Shown here piece after piece: positions 21,831 to 33,679 of a stretch of DNA of 64,000 nucleotides. Source of the DNA: Fasciola hepatica (lineage: Eukaryota > Platyhelminthes > Trematoda > Plagiorchiida > Fasciolidae); assembly GCA_948099385.1 (NCBI GenBank), contig CANUEZ040000107.1, positions 5,084,001 through 5,148,000 of the forward strand. Direction: 5' to 3'. Each line of letters starts with the position of its first letter. Within the stretch, counting starts at the first letter, position 1. The notes below the pieces were generated by a model. That model worked only from the letters and a program-made list of their open reading frames with translations. It did not search any database and was not told the DNA's origin. The position numbers were made by a program, and so were the translations under genes.

Positions 21831-22381
21831 GTTTTCGGTCGGTTTGTTTAGTAGAGATTTTACGCGGATGAACGACGAATCGATACGAAGGAAATTGACT
21901 ACCAAAGTAATGTGGAATGCTCGGTTGCCGTTTCACTTAAATGTATTGGTTTAATTCATCGAAATGTCCTGAAAAAATCAGTATAGATCGCTCTATTTTA
22001 TTCCCTCGAAATGGATGAAATAAGGACAATTATTCGGAAAATCATAAAATAGTAGGTAGAAAAGAGCATCGTAATACGTAATTTGGGTTAGTGAAATAAA
22101 CCAAAGAAGTATATGACGTACTTCAAACGACTGACACAAACCGCTCGGAAACCGGCCAGAAACCGTCTGGAAAATCGGTCGCAAACCACTCAGAAACCAC
22201 TCGAAAACCGATCGGCGTAATAGTAAAAACTGGCCGAAAACCGATCGGTTTCGGAGCGGTTTCTGGCCGGTTTTCGAGCGGTTTTTGCGAATCGTTTAAA
22301 ATGCATGATATGCTTCGTTGATTTCTTTCAACAACCCAAATTACCTATTACGATGCTCTTTTCTATCTACTGATTTAGGAT
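21831..22381. repeat. Repeat X block in right arm
   Basis: Mirror of 16795-17345 (coordinate sum 39176). Confidence 0.6.
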
Positions 22382-24275
22382 TTTCCGGCTGGACTGTTGG
22401 GCCGAATACTTTAAGGATCAGTTTAGCTGGTCGCGCGCTGGTGTAGTCACTCCTGTGTCAACAGCTGGGATTCCTTGGGTGGTATCACTTGACCCCCCAT
22501 CGGAAGTGGAAGTGGAGTCATGTATTCGATTACTAAAGCGAGGGGAAGCGGCCGGTCCTGACGAGCTTCCCCCACTTCTTTTCAAACTGGGTGAAAATAC
22601 CTTGACAAAATCACTTACGACCTCGCTCCGTGACATTCGGGACGAGGAGCGTATTCGTTTAACATGGAGCGAGTCATTGGTTGTTCCCATCATCAAGAAG
22701 GGAGTACGCAATGACTAGTAACCATCGTGAGACTAGCTTAATTCCGATAATCACCTAAGTATTAGTCTCGATTTTGCTGCACCGTCTTACATCGGCTCGT
22801 GAGAGGAACACCCACGAACAGCAGGCCGGATTCCGCCCAGGTCGAGGATACATCGGTCAGATTTTTACTCTTCGCCGAACACTTGAGATGCGTCAGGCAC
22901 GCCGTCGACCGACAGTAACGGTTTTCTTAGACTTAAAAGGCGCTTTCGATTCAGTTGACCGGACAGCGCTATTTAGTGCTCTTCACCGAAAAGTTATACC
23001 ACAGAAGTTCGTGAATCTACTGAGATTATTGTGTTCTCATACTTCTGGCCGCGTAAGGGTTTACGGCGAACTATCCAGTCCATTCGAAACGACCAGTGGT
23101 GTTCAACAGGGATGTCCCATTTATCCATTTCTCTTCAACTTCGTCATGGACGAGATAATGGAGGATGCATTGCAAGACCTTCAGGATGTGGGCGTCGAAC
23201 TAGAAAATCGTGAAAAGCTGTGACCTCGATTATGCGGACGACGTCGTCTGCTTGTTCGAATCCACGGAACCTGCGCAACTAGCTCTAAATAGACTCGCAA
23301 GAGCTGTAGCTCCATTCGGCATGTGCTTTGCGCCTTCAAAGTGTAAAGTGATGTTACAAGACTGGAAGTCAACGATTCCGAGCTTGATGTTCAATGGGGA
23401 GGTACTAGCAACTGTCGACCGCTTCAGTTACCTCGGGAGCAACGTGACGACGGATGAGAGCACAGTAGTAGAAGTGAGCACATGGATATCCAAGGCTCGA
23501 GCGGCGTACACTGGACTAAAGCATTTGTGGCACCGACCTGATATTCCACTGAAGTTGAAAGGGCGTGTATACTGTACCGCAGTGCGTTCAGTTTTGTTGT
23601 ATGGTTGCGAAACTTGGAGTCTGCGTGCTGAAGATATTCGTCGTCTTGAGGTTTTCGACCACAGATGTTTACGTAGTATCGCTAAGATTGGGTGGAATGA
23701 CCGAGTGAGCAATGCTGAGGCCAGAAAGCGAGTATTGGGTACTAATTTGGGGAACGTTTTGTCACAGCGTATCCAGGTTGGTAGATTTCGTTGTTTGTGG
23801 CACGTGTTACGCATGGCAAACACACGTCTACCATACCGTGTCCTATTCTCCGTTCCTCCTCAGGAATGGAAAAAACCACGTGGAGGTCAACAGATGACGT
23901 GGCAACAGGGAATGAGAAAATGTACAGGAGGCTTAGGCAAAGTAGGTGCTTCACATCTTCGTGGTTGGGGTCCAAAAGATCCGTCTACCAGTTGGTTGGA
24001 GACACTGAGGGATATGGCGGCGAACCGTGAACAGTGGCGATCGTGTTGTCACGTTCTGTCGAATCAGAGTGATTGGTCGATGTGCGTTTGTTCGGTTAGA
24101 CTGTATTCCGTGTGTTGGCTACTAGGGCGTTCTTTCCTTTTCCCGCCTCTGGGGGTCCACCCTCTGTCCACTTGTATATTCACACTTTCTAATTCAACGT
24201 GTAACATGACGAGAGAGGCAGTGTTCAGTGGGGCTTGCCCTACTGTTTAACGCTGTATGATGATGGTAATGATGC
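22382..24275 (+). mobile_element. RTE-like element family B, copy in right arm
   Basis: Exact-looking inverted duplicate of the left-arm copy, now on the plus strand, with the same two frame breaks and the same GAT-rich 3' tail (24255-24275). Shared lesions show that the two copies arose by duplication of the locus, not by two insertions. Confidence 0.9.
22455..24250 (+). pseudogene. RTE-B reverse transcriptase (right arm)
   Basis: Frames 22455-22718, 22774-23223 and 23210-24250 are residue-for-residue the same as the left-arm frames, including the stop after GVRND and the shift between ENREKL and DLDYADD. Confidence 0.9.
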
Positions 24276-24540
24276 GGAGGAGGATAAGCTTACTATCTGT
24301 CTGGGCTCTCTGTGGGCGTAAAGTATTAAGATACTAGTCATAGGGGGTTGCTTCAACCAGCGTCCGACCGAATTCGGGTGATGCAGTATGAGAATGTGTT
24401 TAATCTATGTGCAGTATTCGGTTTTTAAATGAGGAAGTGTTTTCATATGCAGCACATTTTATTGAGAACCGAAAGTAATGGTAACTGCCAAAAGTTATGC
24501 AGTGCGCTCAAAACTAATTAGTGTATTAACCAATGTACTG

Positions 24541-25560
24541 TCACCGCATCCTGATTTATTTAATTAATGCCCAGAGAAACTCACTGTTAGCCGAATCAAA
24601 AGCAACCTGAAATTCGATAAAACAGACCATAGTTGACTACTGGAATCTGTAGCTTTGTTCAATGTAAGACGCAGTGTGGAAGTTTTTCTCAACACAATTC
24701 TGTAACAGCGGAAACTTCCTTGATTCGGTCGGATGCGGCATTCTCCTGCAGCTGAGAAGCGGTTGAGTAGCAGAATGCAGAAAACGTGTGGCCAAAACCA
24801 AGCTAATCCCCCGGCTGTTCTCTCATACTGTTTTGTCACCTTTCTTGGGTATGAGCAGCAATATGGGCGTAGGTCAGTCAGTCGGGTAGACGTCGTCTTT
24901 CCCTATAAAGTCAAATAGGGCGTATAGTCTGTCGATCAGTGATGACAGGCAGAACTTGTAGACTTCCGGTAGTATGCTACTCCGAAAGGTTTTCTGTTCT
25001 TTAACTGTTTTATGACCGTGACGACTTCGATCGTTTTTGGCGAATGGCAGTGGACATCGTACGTCCGGAAGAATTGAGGATTGTAGGTCCGTTGGGTAGT
25101 CTGAAGGTCAGTTGAGCAACCGATGGTTCTACTTTTCCTTTCTGTAAAGATATAAGCTAATTTATGCTTGTTGCGCCTATCCGAAGCATTTCAAATGAGG
25201 TAGAATAGCTTACCGAAGTCATCAATCTCTGATACGATCTTCATTCTTTCACCTACTTCCCTATAGTACCACTGACGTTCGTCCCTTTAAGCGCATGTGG
25301 TTTTCCGTTGCAATCTACGACGTTATCGACTTATAGGCGGGCTTTATTTGCTTTGGCTAACGGAGTGTGCCCTCAGTGGTCCAGTTTTTAGACTTCTTTC
25401 GGTTTTCTCTAGTTCTTTCGAAATAGTTTTTCTAACCGCCACTTTGGTCATCGTTCGCTGTTCTTCTACTAGAGTTGCATCTGGTGGTACGTTAGTTACG
25501 GTGAATAGTCGGGTTGCAGTTACGCGTGACAGTGCTTGGTTTATCAGTTACCGAGAATAA
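24541..25560 (-). pseudogene. RTE-C-like RT fragment crossing the outer palindrome boundary
   Basis: Minus-strand frames give a linker/fingers part (VVTVIKQLKNRKP near 25010, equivalent to EITYVIRKLKNRKSPGE of the 37.2-kb copy), then IAAHTQER/YPRKVTK near 24840 and LLNRFSAAGE...CFIEFQ-AFDS at 24780-24560. Many stops. Continuity across 24808 shows that the right arm edge cuts through a pre-existing element. Confidence 0.6.
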
Positions 25561-25644
25561 AACAGCGTAGCAAATAAGTTCGTTTTAATTTATTCGTACT
25601 CATACCAATACATAACATTAAATGACTCAAAACAACGAAGGGGA

Positions 25645-26193
25645 ATGATAAACCAAATTTGTTTGTGCGCGTGCGTATGTGCGTGTGATATTGACCACAT
25701 TAAAGAATGTTCAAGTGGTTGCACGTGTTCGGGAACAAGAAGTGGTCCACGGGAGTTTAAGTGCTCGCACAGATTTTTTCTGAGAACAAAGGAAGATCGT
25801 AGAGTCGAATACTTACGGCTTCGGCTGTGGCTAAGATGCGACCAAGTAGACAAAGGGTATTATACAGGCAGCTACATTTCACCGGGAGGTCGGATACCGT
25901 GCGAATTGCATTATCGTGTACAGAAGGCTCATTTGGGTTTTGCAAACCTAAGTCATCTGTGGCATCAACGTGAAATTCGTTTATCTATCAAGGGTCATGT
26001 GTACGCTGAAACAGTCAGACCAGTTCTATATGGTTTAAAAACATTACCCCTGCAGGTGGAGGATATGCAGAGGTTGTCGGTATTCGAACAGCGTTGTCTT
26101 CGTAACATTGCTAGACTCTGGTGGGAATACTATATCAGCAACGTTGAGGCTCGGTATGGAGCCTTAGGTAGACGAGCCAAATCATTAAATTAA
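25645..26193 (+). pseudogene. RTE-A RT C-terminal half
   Basis: A single + frame of 182 aa with YISPGGRIP (after the palm), RVQKAHLGFANLSHLWHQRE, IRLSIKGHVYAETVRPVLYG, VEDMQRLSVFEQRCLRNIAR and WWEYYISNVEARYGALG: the thumb/C-terminal part of RTE-A. Catalytic motifs lie upstream and are missing (5' truncation). Confidence 0.8.
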
Positions 26194-26216
26194 ACACCAA
26201 AGGTAACCAGGCTAAG

Positions 26217-26450
26217 GTGGTTGGGATTTTTTCGCTCATGACCTCGCATAGAATTGCCTGGCGTCAGTTTTTCGCTAAGGCGGGTAGTGATTTCAAGACG
26301 AGTCATGATGGCCAGCTTCAGTTTATTCAACCAATATCCTCGCACTTCTATGCTCTGGTTTCGGTTGCTATCTTCCACCATCGTCCAGTGAAGGGCGGAA
26401 AGAATAGAAGCACAGTGATGAAGATTCACAAAAGCATCAAGCGGAAATCA
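26217..26450. other. RTE 3'-UTR-like sequence
   Basis: Contains CTATGCTCTGGTTTCGGTTGC and AGGGCGGAAAGAATAGAAGC near 26349-26410, recalling RTE-A 3' UTRs elsewhere in inverted orientation. No gene. Confidence 0.4.
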
Positions 26451-27960
26451 AGAGGACAAGGAAAGAGACCGAACGCAACTACGCCACTGACCGCCTCATC
26501 TAGCCATATCACTTATTGTCTCCAACCATTTGGTAGACGGATCACATGGACCCCAACCTAGAAGTCAACCACGTCCTACTTGGCCAAGTCCACTGGTCAA
26601 GGTTTTCATACCTTTTTACCATGTCATGGACTGACCACCTCGACTTATCTTCCAATCACCACTTGCCCCAGAGGACAGCGTATGCCAAGGAAGTCTATCG
26701 GTGGGCATGCGTAACACATGTCCCAAGCAACTAAATCTGTTTAGATTCAGTCCTTGATCCAGAAACTGATCTCTGATTCCCAACACTTTACATCTAACCT
26801 CAGCACTGTTGATACCGTGTTCCCACCATACTCGGATAATGCTACGGAGGGATCGGTGCTCGAACACCGACAATCATCGCCTATCCTCTACCCCCAACGG
26901 CAGTGTACACTTGACCCTTAACAGACAACCCAATGTCACGCCGACTTCACTGATGACGGAGGTCGGTAAAAGCCAAACGCGCCCTCCGTATACGTGATGA
27001 CACTTCATCCGATATCTGGTGAGATGTAGCTGCCCAGGTATCAAAATTTATCCACTTCAGCTACAGTTTCTCCTGCCGACACAAGGTTCGGTGTAGAGTC
27101 AACCCAGTCCTGTAGCAGCATTTTACACTTTGAAGGTGCAAAACGCATCCCGAACATTGCTACACTGTTGTTTAGGCTATCTAAGAGAGCTTGCAACTTA
27201 CCTGGGTCTTCACTGAGAAAAAAATATCGCCCGCATATTCCAAGTCAGACAGTTTACTGCCTGAGCAAATATCGACGCTGCTATTCTCAAACGAAGATAA
27301 GGCTATCTCAAGAATCAATTCAGTCACAGAATTGAAGAGGAAGGGCGAAAGAGAGCAACCCTGACGAACACCACTTTCCGTGGTGAACTCGGGGTAAAGA
27401 TCACCGAGTGCACGAAATCGGCTTCGACTGTTCGCATACAAGCATTAGAAAAGAGAAATAAACTTCTCAGACACATCCATCAATGAGAGCCAGCACCAGA
27501 GAACTGTGCGGTCGACTGAGTCGAACGCCGCTTTCAGATCAAGAAAGACAGGGATTAGGGGCCTATGGAATATGTGTCTGTGTTCTAAGGTTTGCCGAAG
27601 AGTAAAGATGTGGTCGATACAACTACGACCGGGTCTGATACCAGCTTGATTCTCACGTGTACACATTTGGCGGGCACTGGATAGTCGGTGGAGAATGAGA
27701 CCGGTTAGCAGTTTAGACACGATACCTACCGAACTAACTCCTCTATGGTTTTCACAATAGGACCTGCCGCCTTTCTTGTAAATTGGCACAATCACCGATA
27801 CACACCATTTCCTGGGAATCTGCTTCCTATCCCAAATAATACAGTGGCGTTTTGTTAACTCTAAAACCAAAGCTTCGCCTCCAAAAAAAAGATGAAGACA
27901 ACCCATCTGGTTCGGCGGCTTTGTACCTTTTCAAGTTGATCGGTAACACCTGGTTCCCGT
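26451..27960 (-). pseudogene. RTE-A copy A1: reverse transcriptase half
   Basis: The minus frame 27445-27906 has KQIPRKWCVSVIVPIYKKGG, ENHRGVSSVGIVSKLL, NQAGIRPGRSCIDHIFTLRQ and FLDLKAAFDSVDRTVLWCWL (motif A). The frame 27181-27441 has ESGVRQGCSLSPFLFNSVTE (motif B) and DLEYAGD, where YADD has become YAGD. The frame 26616-26873 is the tail (FEHRSLRSII...GHVLRMPTDRLPWH). The endonuclease part of the same element appears at 32160-32610, beyond an RTE-A copy inserted in the other direction. Confidence 0.85.
26591..27000 (-). repeat. 410-bp apparently identical tract, partner at 31444-31853
   Basis: Paired positions sum to 58444 and I found no mismatch between the two tracts, while the sequence on both outer sides of each tract (same families, same alignment) differs at many positions, e.g. 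26540-26590 against 31854-31905. Confidence 0.85.
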
Positions 27961-28990
27961 CACTATGCTCCTGGAGAGAGCACTTCAGCAAATAAACGTA
28001 GAGAAACAGTTTAAAGTCTAAAAACCTGCACTACGTGGACGTAGGATTAGAGTACCTGTGATTTCTCTCTACGGCGAGAGAAGTTGGTACACTTCTCTGG
28101 GCAGCTGTCACTCGCCTAAACTGGACAGCCCTTAGCCCAAAGGATACTGCCGCGTCTTCGTCCCGTTTGCTACATTGGGCGCACGGGGTTAAGGGCTAAA
28201 TCTAAAAAACGAATCGAAACCAGCGAAGACAAGACAGCATGCCTTCTATCCGGTCTTACAGCGAAATACCAACGAAACGCTCACTATCAAACGAATAGAG
28301 AAGATGCGAGTCGATGGACGAATGCGAAAGTGTATTCTGTATATCGTGGTACTAAAACGGCACCGATACGAGAGATACACGAAGTGTGAACGAGCGCAAA
28401 GGCGAAGCAGAAAGTGAACCGCGAGCGTGTACAGTTGACGACGAACCGAAAGTAAAAGTGGTTTAAAAATGAGATCGACGGAAACCTCGGAAAAGTCAGA
28501 TCAGTTAAACATACGAAACCAAACAAAACGATGAGGTCGAAACCAAGCGTCAGAAAACGGTCATTTTCTCAGCACGATCGAGGTCACTACAGGCTCTTCG
28601 GTCACGTTCCCGTTCTGGGTTAACGTTCTATATAGTTACTGGTCATACTCTTGAGTCGAGGACTTCGGTTGAGGTTCTCGAATAAAAATCCATTCGGTGT
28701 GGGCTTCCGCACTCAGTATCCTTCGTGTAAAGGGTCTTACTAACTTCTATTCTTTAATTTAAGATCGATTCAGGACGCCACAGGTAATTGCGGCTCCCAG
28801 GAAAGCTTTAGTTCAGGAATCGGATACAACTCGAACACTTCTTAAACGTACATGTTCACTTTCCTTGGCTGCCTTCAACGTTCGCGCACTTTATTAAATA
28901 GGGCTACAGCCTGCTCTCGCTAGAACTCTTGAAACTTTCAAAATAGGTGTACGCTGTGTCTCCGAAACACGCACACAAGACCCCACTTCT
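27961..28990 (+). other. Probable 5' region of RTE-A2
   Basis: No conserved domain. The stretch before the endonuclease start of copy A2; a reading frame at 28287-28526 on the minus strand is not recognisable. Confidence 0.35.
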
Positions 28991-29914
28991 GTGATAACTC
29001 TGCGGACCCCGAATACAACCTCAGTCTCTCAATTCACTCTTCGCGTGTCGGGTAATTCGGTCTCTAGAGCTCGTGGTCAGGCTGGTGCTGGGACTGCTTT
29101 GAGCATGAGAGCTGAGCGTGCACGGCTACACTGGGTTCCAGTCAGCAGTCGTTTGTGTGCAGTTCGGTTGGACGGTTCTGTTCGTATCAACAACAACAAA
29201 CGGAAGCGCCGATGCTTGTTCATCGTGTCTGTGTATGCGCCTACCGACTTCAGTTCCTCTGAGACCAAGGACGAATTCTATCAGGATTTGTCTCAGCTGC
29301 TTCGAAGCGCACGTTCAACAGACGTGGTAGATTATTGCTGGAGATTTCAACGTCCAAGTCGGCCGTTTGGGAGATTTCGAAAGGCACATTGGAGACCCAT
29401 TTGCTATCCCAGTCAGTCTTACCGATAACGGCGATCGTTTGATTCAGCCGTGTTCTGACCACATATTGTTTCTGGCAAGTATGAACTTGTGCCATAAGAA
29501 GCGGCATATACTCACATGGCGTCCTCCTACGTCTTCACAACGTTGGATTCAGATTGACCAAATTGTGATTGGTCACCGCTGGCGTGGATCAGTTGAAGAT
29601 TGTCTGTGCCTGTGAACTCAGATCACGCCTTGGTACGCGATCGCTTTCGTTTGCGTCTGGTCTATGGTCTTGCCGAAGCTAAAACCACTCGTCCCGCACA
29701 GCTGTTCCTAGTTGATGACCGACGATCTTCTCACCAGACGGAGCTGTCTATACCGTCATCTATGCAGCTAGATGTCCAAGACCCGAATGAACGCTGGCAG
29801 CAGCTCAAGAAAGCCTTGCATGCCGCTTCCAATACCGCACAAGAATCTGGTTTAAGTAGGCTTCATAACCGATGGATATCTTCGACATCAGTTGCTGTGT
29901 TGGATGCTCAATAA
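28991..29914 (+). pseudogene. RTE-A2 endonuclease (EEP) and linker
   Basis: The frame 28991-29428 begins with VSQFTLRVSGNS and continues with FIVSVYAPTDFSSSETKDEF; the GDFN motif falls in another frame (29345-29360), marking a frameshift. The frame 29367-29615 has RHIGDPFAIPVSLTDNGDRL and TWRPPTSSQRWIQIDQIVIG. The frame 29600-29914 has NSDHALVRDRFRLRL, the SDH end of the EEP fold, then the linker. Frameshifts near 29340 and 29600. Confidence 0.8.
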
Positions 29915-30129
29915 TCCGTCCCTTCGGATGCCATATTCAGTGAAGTAAACCACTCCCTGGGAGAAATGGTCGTGATCAGCGCTGGATCGCAAAACGCAGA
30001 GAAACGGAAAAGTGCCTCTGTTTGCGTTAGTCGCAACCTTAACCGTTTGACTAGATGTACTGGTCCTTGAAAGCCGGTTGCAAGGGAGTTGATCAAGAAA
30101 TCCGACGGCACACTAACTCAGCGATGTCT

Positions 30130-31300
30130 CCTGGATCATTTGGCGGAAAAAATCAGATGACTCACTTCTTCAGTGGACCTTCCGAATATGCCTGCAAGAG
30201 AAACAGTGCGGGTAGATACCACTCCTCTATCAGAAATAGAGGTTGTGCTGGAAATAGATGGTTTCGAAAGGCACAAAGCTGCTGAACCGAATGGGTTGGC
30301 CCCGTCCTCCTTCAACGACAGAAAGAAAACTTTGGTTTCGGAGTCGACAAAACTCCTCCGGGTAATTTGGGTTAGGAAACAGATTCGCACAGGATGGTGA
30401 GAATCAATGGTTGTGCCAATTTTCAAGAAAGGTGACAGGTCCTCTTATGAAAACCACAGAGGAATCAGCTTGGTAAGTATCGCGTCCAAGCTGCACACCG
30501 GTCTTACTCTCCACCGATTATTCAACTCCCGCCAAATGTGTACGTGTGAGAATCAAGCCGATTTCAGACAAGGTCGTGGTTCCATCCACCAAATACGTAC
30601 TCTTCGTCGGCGTTTAGAACACAGGTACACCTTATGCTGACAATCTCTATTTTATACACAGTCCCATTCGGAAGTTTCATGAGAGCAAAAACATCACATG
30701 ACAGATTGAATTCAGTTATTTCTCGCAATATTCTCAACTATGCACAAACAATCGGCCGAGCAAAGCATGCACAGTCATTCGCTTAGAAGTTTCTTCCGGA
30801 TAATGACAAATCTGTGGACACCGAATAAAACTCAACTAAGAAAAATCGGTGGGAAGTTCAAAAGTCACTTTTGAAGAAATTGCGCTAAATAGTTGAGTTC
30901 GCTCTGTCCTGTGATGGTGCTTGTCCTGGCACTCATGAAATCTCTTTGTCTGAAAGGCATTCGACTCAGACTACCGCACAATTCTCTGGTGCTGCTTATC
31001 ACTAAAGAGTGTTTCAGGGAGATTTATTTCTCTTTTCCAATGCTTGTATGGGAACAGCCGAAGCCACGTTCGTGCCCACGGCGATCTTTCTCCCGAGTTC
31101 ACCACGGAAAGTGGCGCTTGTCAGGATTGCTCTCTTTTGTTCCTGTTTTTCAATTTTTCATTTGAAATGGTCTTTGGGATAGCCCTGTTCTCGTGTGAGT
31201 ATGGTGGCATGGATCTTTGCTCAGACAGTAAACTGTTTGAATTGGAGTACGTGGAGAATACTTTCATGAGTGAATGTCCAGTTTACCCGTAATCTTTCCT
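30130..31300 (+). pseudogene. RTE-A2 reverse transcriptase, broken
   Basis: The frame 30407-30640 has MVVPIFKKGDRSSYENHRGI and NQADFRQGRGSIHQIRTLRR; then unrelated sequence at ~30645-30870; then the frame 31044-31292 with YGNSRSHVRAHGDLSPEF, ESGACQDCSL (motif B degraded) and LEYVENT in place of LEYADD. Motif A and the YADD catalytic Asp pair are lost. Confidence 0.8.
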
Positions 31301-31443
31301 GGATAGCCTAAACAACAGTGTAACAATGTTCGGGGTGCTGCTACACCGAACCTTGTGTTTGCAGGATAGTTCCAGCCGAAGTAGATAAGTTATGTTCCTT
31401 AGAGAGTCACATTTCACCAGGTAGGTAGATATCGGATGAGGTA

Positions 31444-31853
31444 TCATCACGTATACGGAGGGCGCGTTTGGCTTTTACCGACCTCCGTCATCAGTGAAGT
31501 CGGCGTGACATTGGGTTGTCTGTTAAGGGTCAAGTGTACACTGCCGTTGGGGGTAGAGGATAGGCGATGATTGTCGGTGTTCGAGCACCGATCCCTCCGT
31601 AGCATTATCCGAGTATGGTGGGAACACGGTATCAACAGTGCTGAGGTTAGATGTAAAGTGTTGGGAATCAGAGATCAGTTTCTGGATCAAGGACTGAATC
31701 TAAACAGATTTAGTTGCTTGGGACATGTGTTACGCATGCCCACCGATAGACTTCCTTGGCATACGCTGTCCTCTGGGGCAAGTGGTGATTGGAAGATAAG
31801 TCGAGGTGGTCAGTCCATGACATGGTAAAAAGGTATGAAAACCTTGACCAGTG
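31444..31853 (+). repeat. 410-bp apparently identical tract, partner at 26591-27000
   Basis: See the partner. It encodes the RTE-A tail (31571-31828: FEHRSLRSIIRVWWEHG...GHVLRMPTDRL). Confidence 0.85.
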
Positions 31854-32159
31854 AACGTGGCCACGTGGGAAGTGTTAGAATTGCGGTTTGAGATCCACAT
31901 CATCCGCGTACTAGGAAGTTGGAGACAATAAGTGATATGGCTAGATGAGGCGGTCAATGGCGTAGTTGCATCGAAGCTCTTTCTTTGTCTTCGTGGTTTT
32001 CGCTTATTTGTATGATTTTTGGATCTTTTTCACTTTACGCTTCTTTTTTTTGTCCTTTACTGGACGATGGTGGAAGGTAGCAACCGAAACCGGAACACAG
32101 AAGTGCAAGGTTAGTGGTTGTTTAAACTGAACTGAACTGAATAGAACGCCAAATCGACT

Positions 32160-32610
32160 TCCTATATATCTTTCTGTCTCGTTTGGGCTTGCAGCTTGTG
32201 CATCGATATCACCAATAATAATCAGTATGTCCGAAGAACGCACGCTGCGTAGCAGTCGAGATAAATCTTGATGAAATTTGTAGTTATCCGCAGGAGAGCT
32301 ACAGTCAGTTGGGATTTACGAAGGCACGACAAACATGCATTGCCGCTTCAGTCTAGTGCTGTTGACACTCAAAGAACCATTCAGCCGCACCGCGCACAGA
32401 TGACTGCTGACTGGGGTCCAGGCGAGCAGTGCACGCTGAGCTATCATGCTCAGAGCGATGCCAACGCCAGCCTGACCACGAGCACTGGACATCGAATCAG
32501 CTGACACACGAAGAGTGAAACGAGAAGCCGAGTTTGTATCTGGAGAACGAAGTGTTAACACTGCCGTTGGGTCTTGTGTGCGTGTTTCGGAGACACAGCA
32601 CACATCAATT
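32160..32610 (-). pseudogene. RTE-A1 endonuclease (EEP) N-terminal part
   Basis: The minus frame 32316-32603 begins with CCVSETRTQDP (catalytic Glu of the EEP fold in SETR) and contains LRVSADSMSSARGQAGVGIA. The frame 32004-32243 has SSDILIIIGDIDAQAASPNE, the GDFNAQ motif read as GDIDAQ. Homology stops at about 32160, where copy A2 ends. Confidence 0.75.
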
Positions 32611-32729
32611 TTGAAAGTTTCAAGGGCAACCTGTTGCCCCGTTAGACAAAGTTTGCGGACTTTGAAAGGAGTAAGGTGAAGAGAATGCCTAGGTCGGAGA
32701 ATCGGTTTCTGTCTCTTCCCCTGTCTTTA

Positions 32730-33660
32730 ATTTGCTGCCCTTACCGAGAGTTAGGAGTTCTCAGTTACGTCTCCTTGTGGCCTCGTATCCATTCAGAATT
32801 GCAATACAAAGGATGAAAAGCAGAGGAATTGCGGAAGATTTCTCAGCAAATCATACTTCGCGGATGCCCACACCGCAGAAGGGTGGTCAGATATCGGATA
32901 AATTACCATTGCGTATACAAAAGGCACGATTAGCTTTTGCAAACTTCAGTCATATGTGGCGCTGGCGTGACATCCGGTTGTTTGTCAGAGGTCGAATGTA
33001 CACTGTGGCAGTCAGATCGGTTCTTCTATGTGGCTCACAAACACAGCCGTTAATGGAAGAAGCTAGGCAAACACTGTCGTTGTTTGAGCATCATTGTCTC
33101 CGTATCACCAGTGCAGAGGTTACGGTGTTGGGAACCAGTGATCAGACACTGGAACAATTGCTAAATCTAAACTACTTTACTGTACTGCGGCTGGCTCCTT
33201 GGAGAGGATAAGCCGGCTTCATAAATGACTCTGATCGCGGCTGCCCGTGCTGGGTTGTTGACAGTAAGATCCTTTCATATTTCGGCTTAGTTCTATTTGC
33301 ATTGACGAGTGCCACACACCACACCGCGGCCAAGCGTAAATAACAGAGTGCAGATGACATGATCATGAAGTTTCGTGGGTGTTTCGTACAAGAGATCGAG
33401 TTTAAATGGTTTACGATGGTTGGATAATGTTACGCATGCCAACCGATAGAATTCATCGGCGTACGCTGTTCTTCGAGGCGAATAGTCGTTGGAAGTTAAG
33501 TCAAGGCGGTCAGTCCATGATATAGCAGAAAGGTATGAAAACGTTTACCAGTGAACTTGGCTACGTAGAGAGTGTCAGACTTGCGGGTTGGGGTCCACGC
33601 GATCCGTCTACTAAGTGGTTGGAAACACTGGAATGTTGCTACTTGTCACGGCCTGTGATG
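32730..33660 (+). pseudogene. RTE-A copy A3, C-terminal half, with an insert
   Basis: The frame 32732-33211 has RIQKARLAFANFSHMWRWRD, GRMYTVAVRSVLLCGSQ and FEHHCLRI. The tail resumes at about 33415-33640 (TTACGCATGCC...GGTTGGGGTCCACGCGATCC), so about 225 bp of foreign sequence (33190-33415) sits in the middle. Its 3' UTR is split by the solo LTR at 33687-33859 and continues to about 34005. Confidence 0.75.
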
Positions 33661-33679
33661 TAGTTGCATCCGGTCTCTT

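Larger units (their letters stand above)
20457..24808 (-). repeat. Giant palindrome, right arm (4,352 bp)
   Basis: Inverted partner of 14368-18719. The minus-strand RT fragment in its outer end continues across 24808 into 25560, so the right arm seems to be in its original context and the left arm to be the copy. Confidence 0.95.
28991..32143 (+). mobile_element. RTE-like element family A, copy A2, nearly full length
   Basis: Plus-strand order: endonuclease (28991-29640), linker (29600-30130), RT (30130-31300), tail (31444-31853), 3' UTR ending in tandem ACTGA units (AACTGAACTGAACTGAATAG, 32126-32145). Directly after this end, minus-strand endonuclease of another RTE-A copy begins (32160), whose RT lies at 26451-27960: A2 has inserted into A1. 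An extra ~225 bp near 30645-30870 interrupts the RT. Confidence 0.8.

Noticed and set aside
14368..24808. Palindrome as a giant TIR transposon
   Set aside because: The arm ends lie inside other repeats, no target-site duplication flanks 14368/24808, and no transposase is seen in the spacer.
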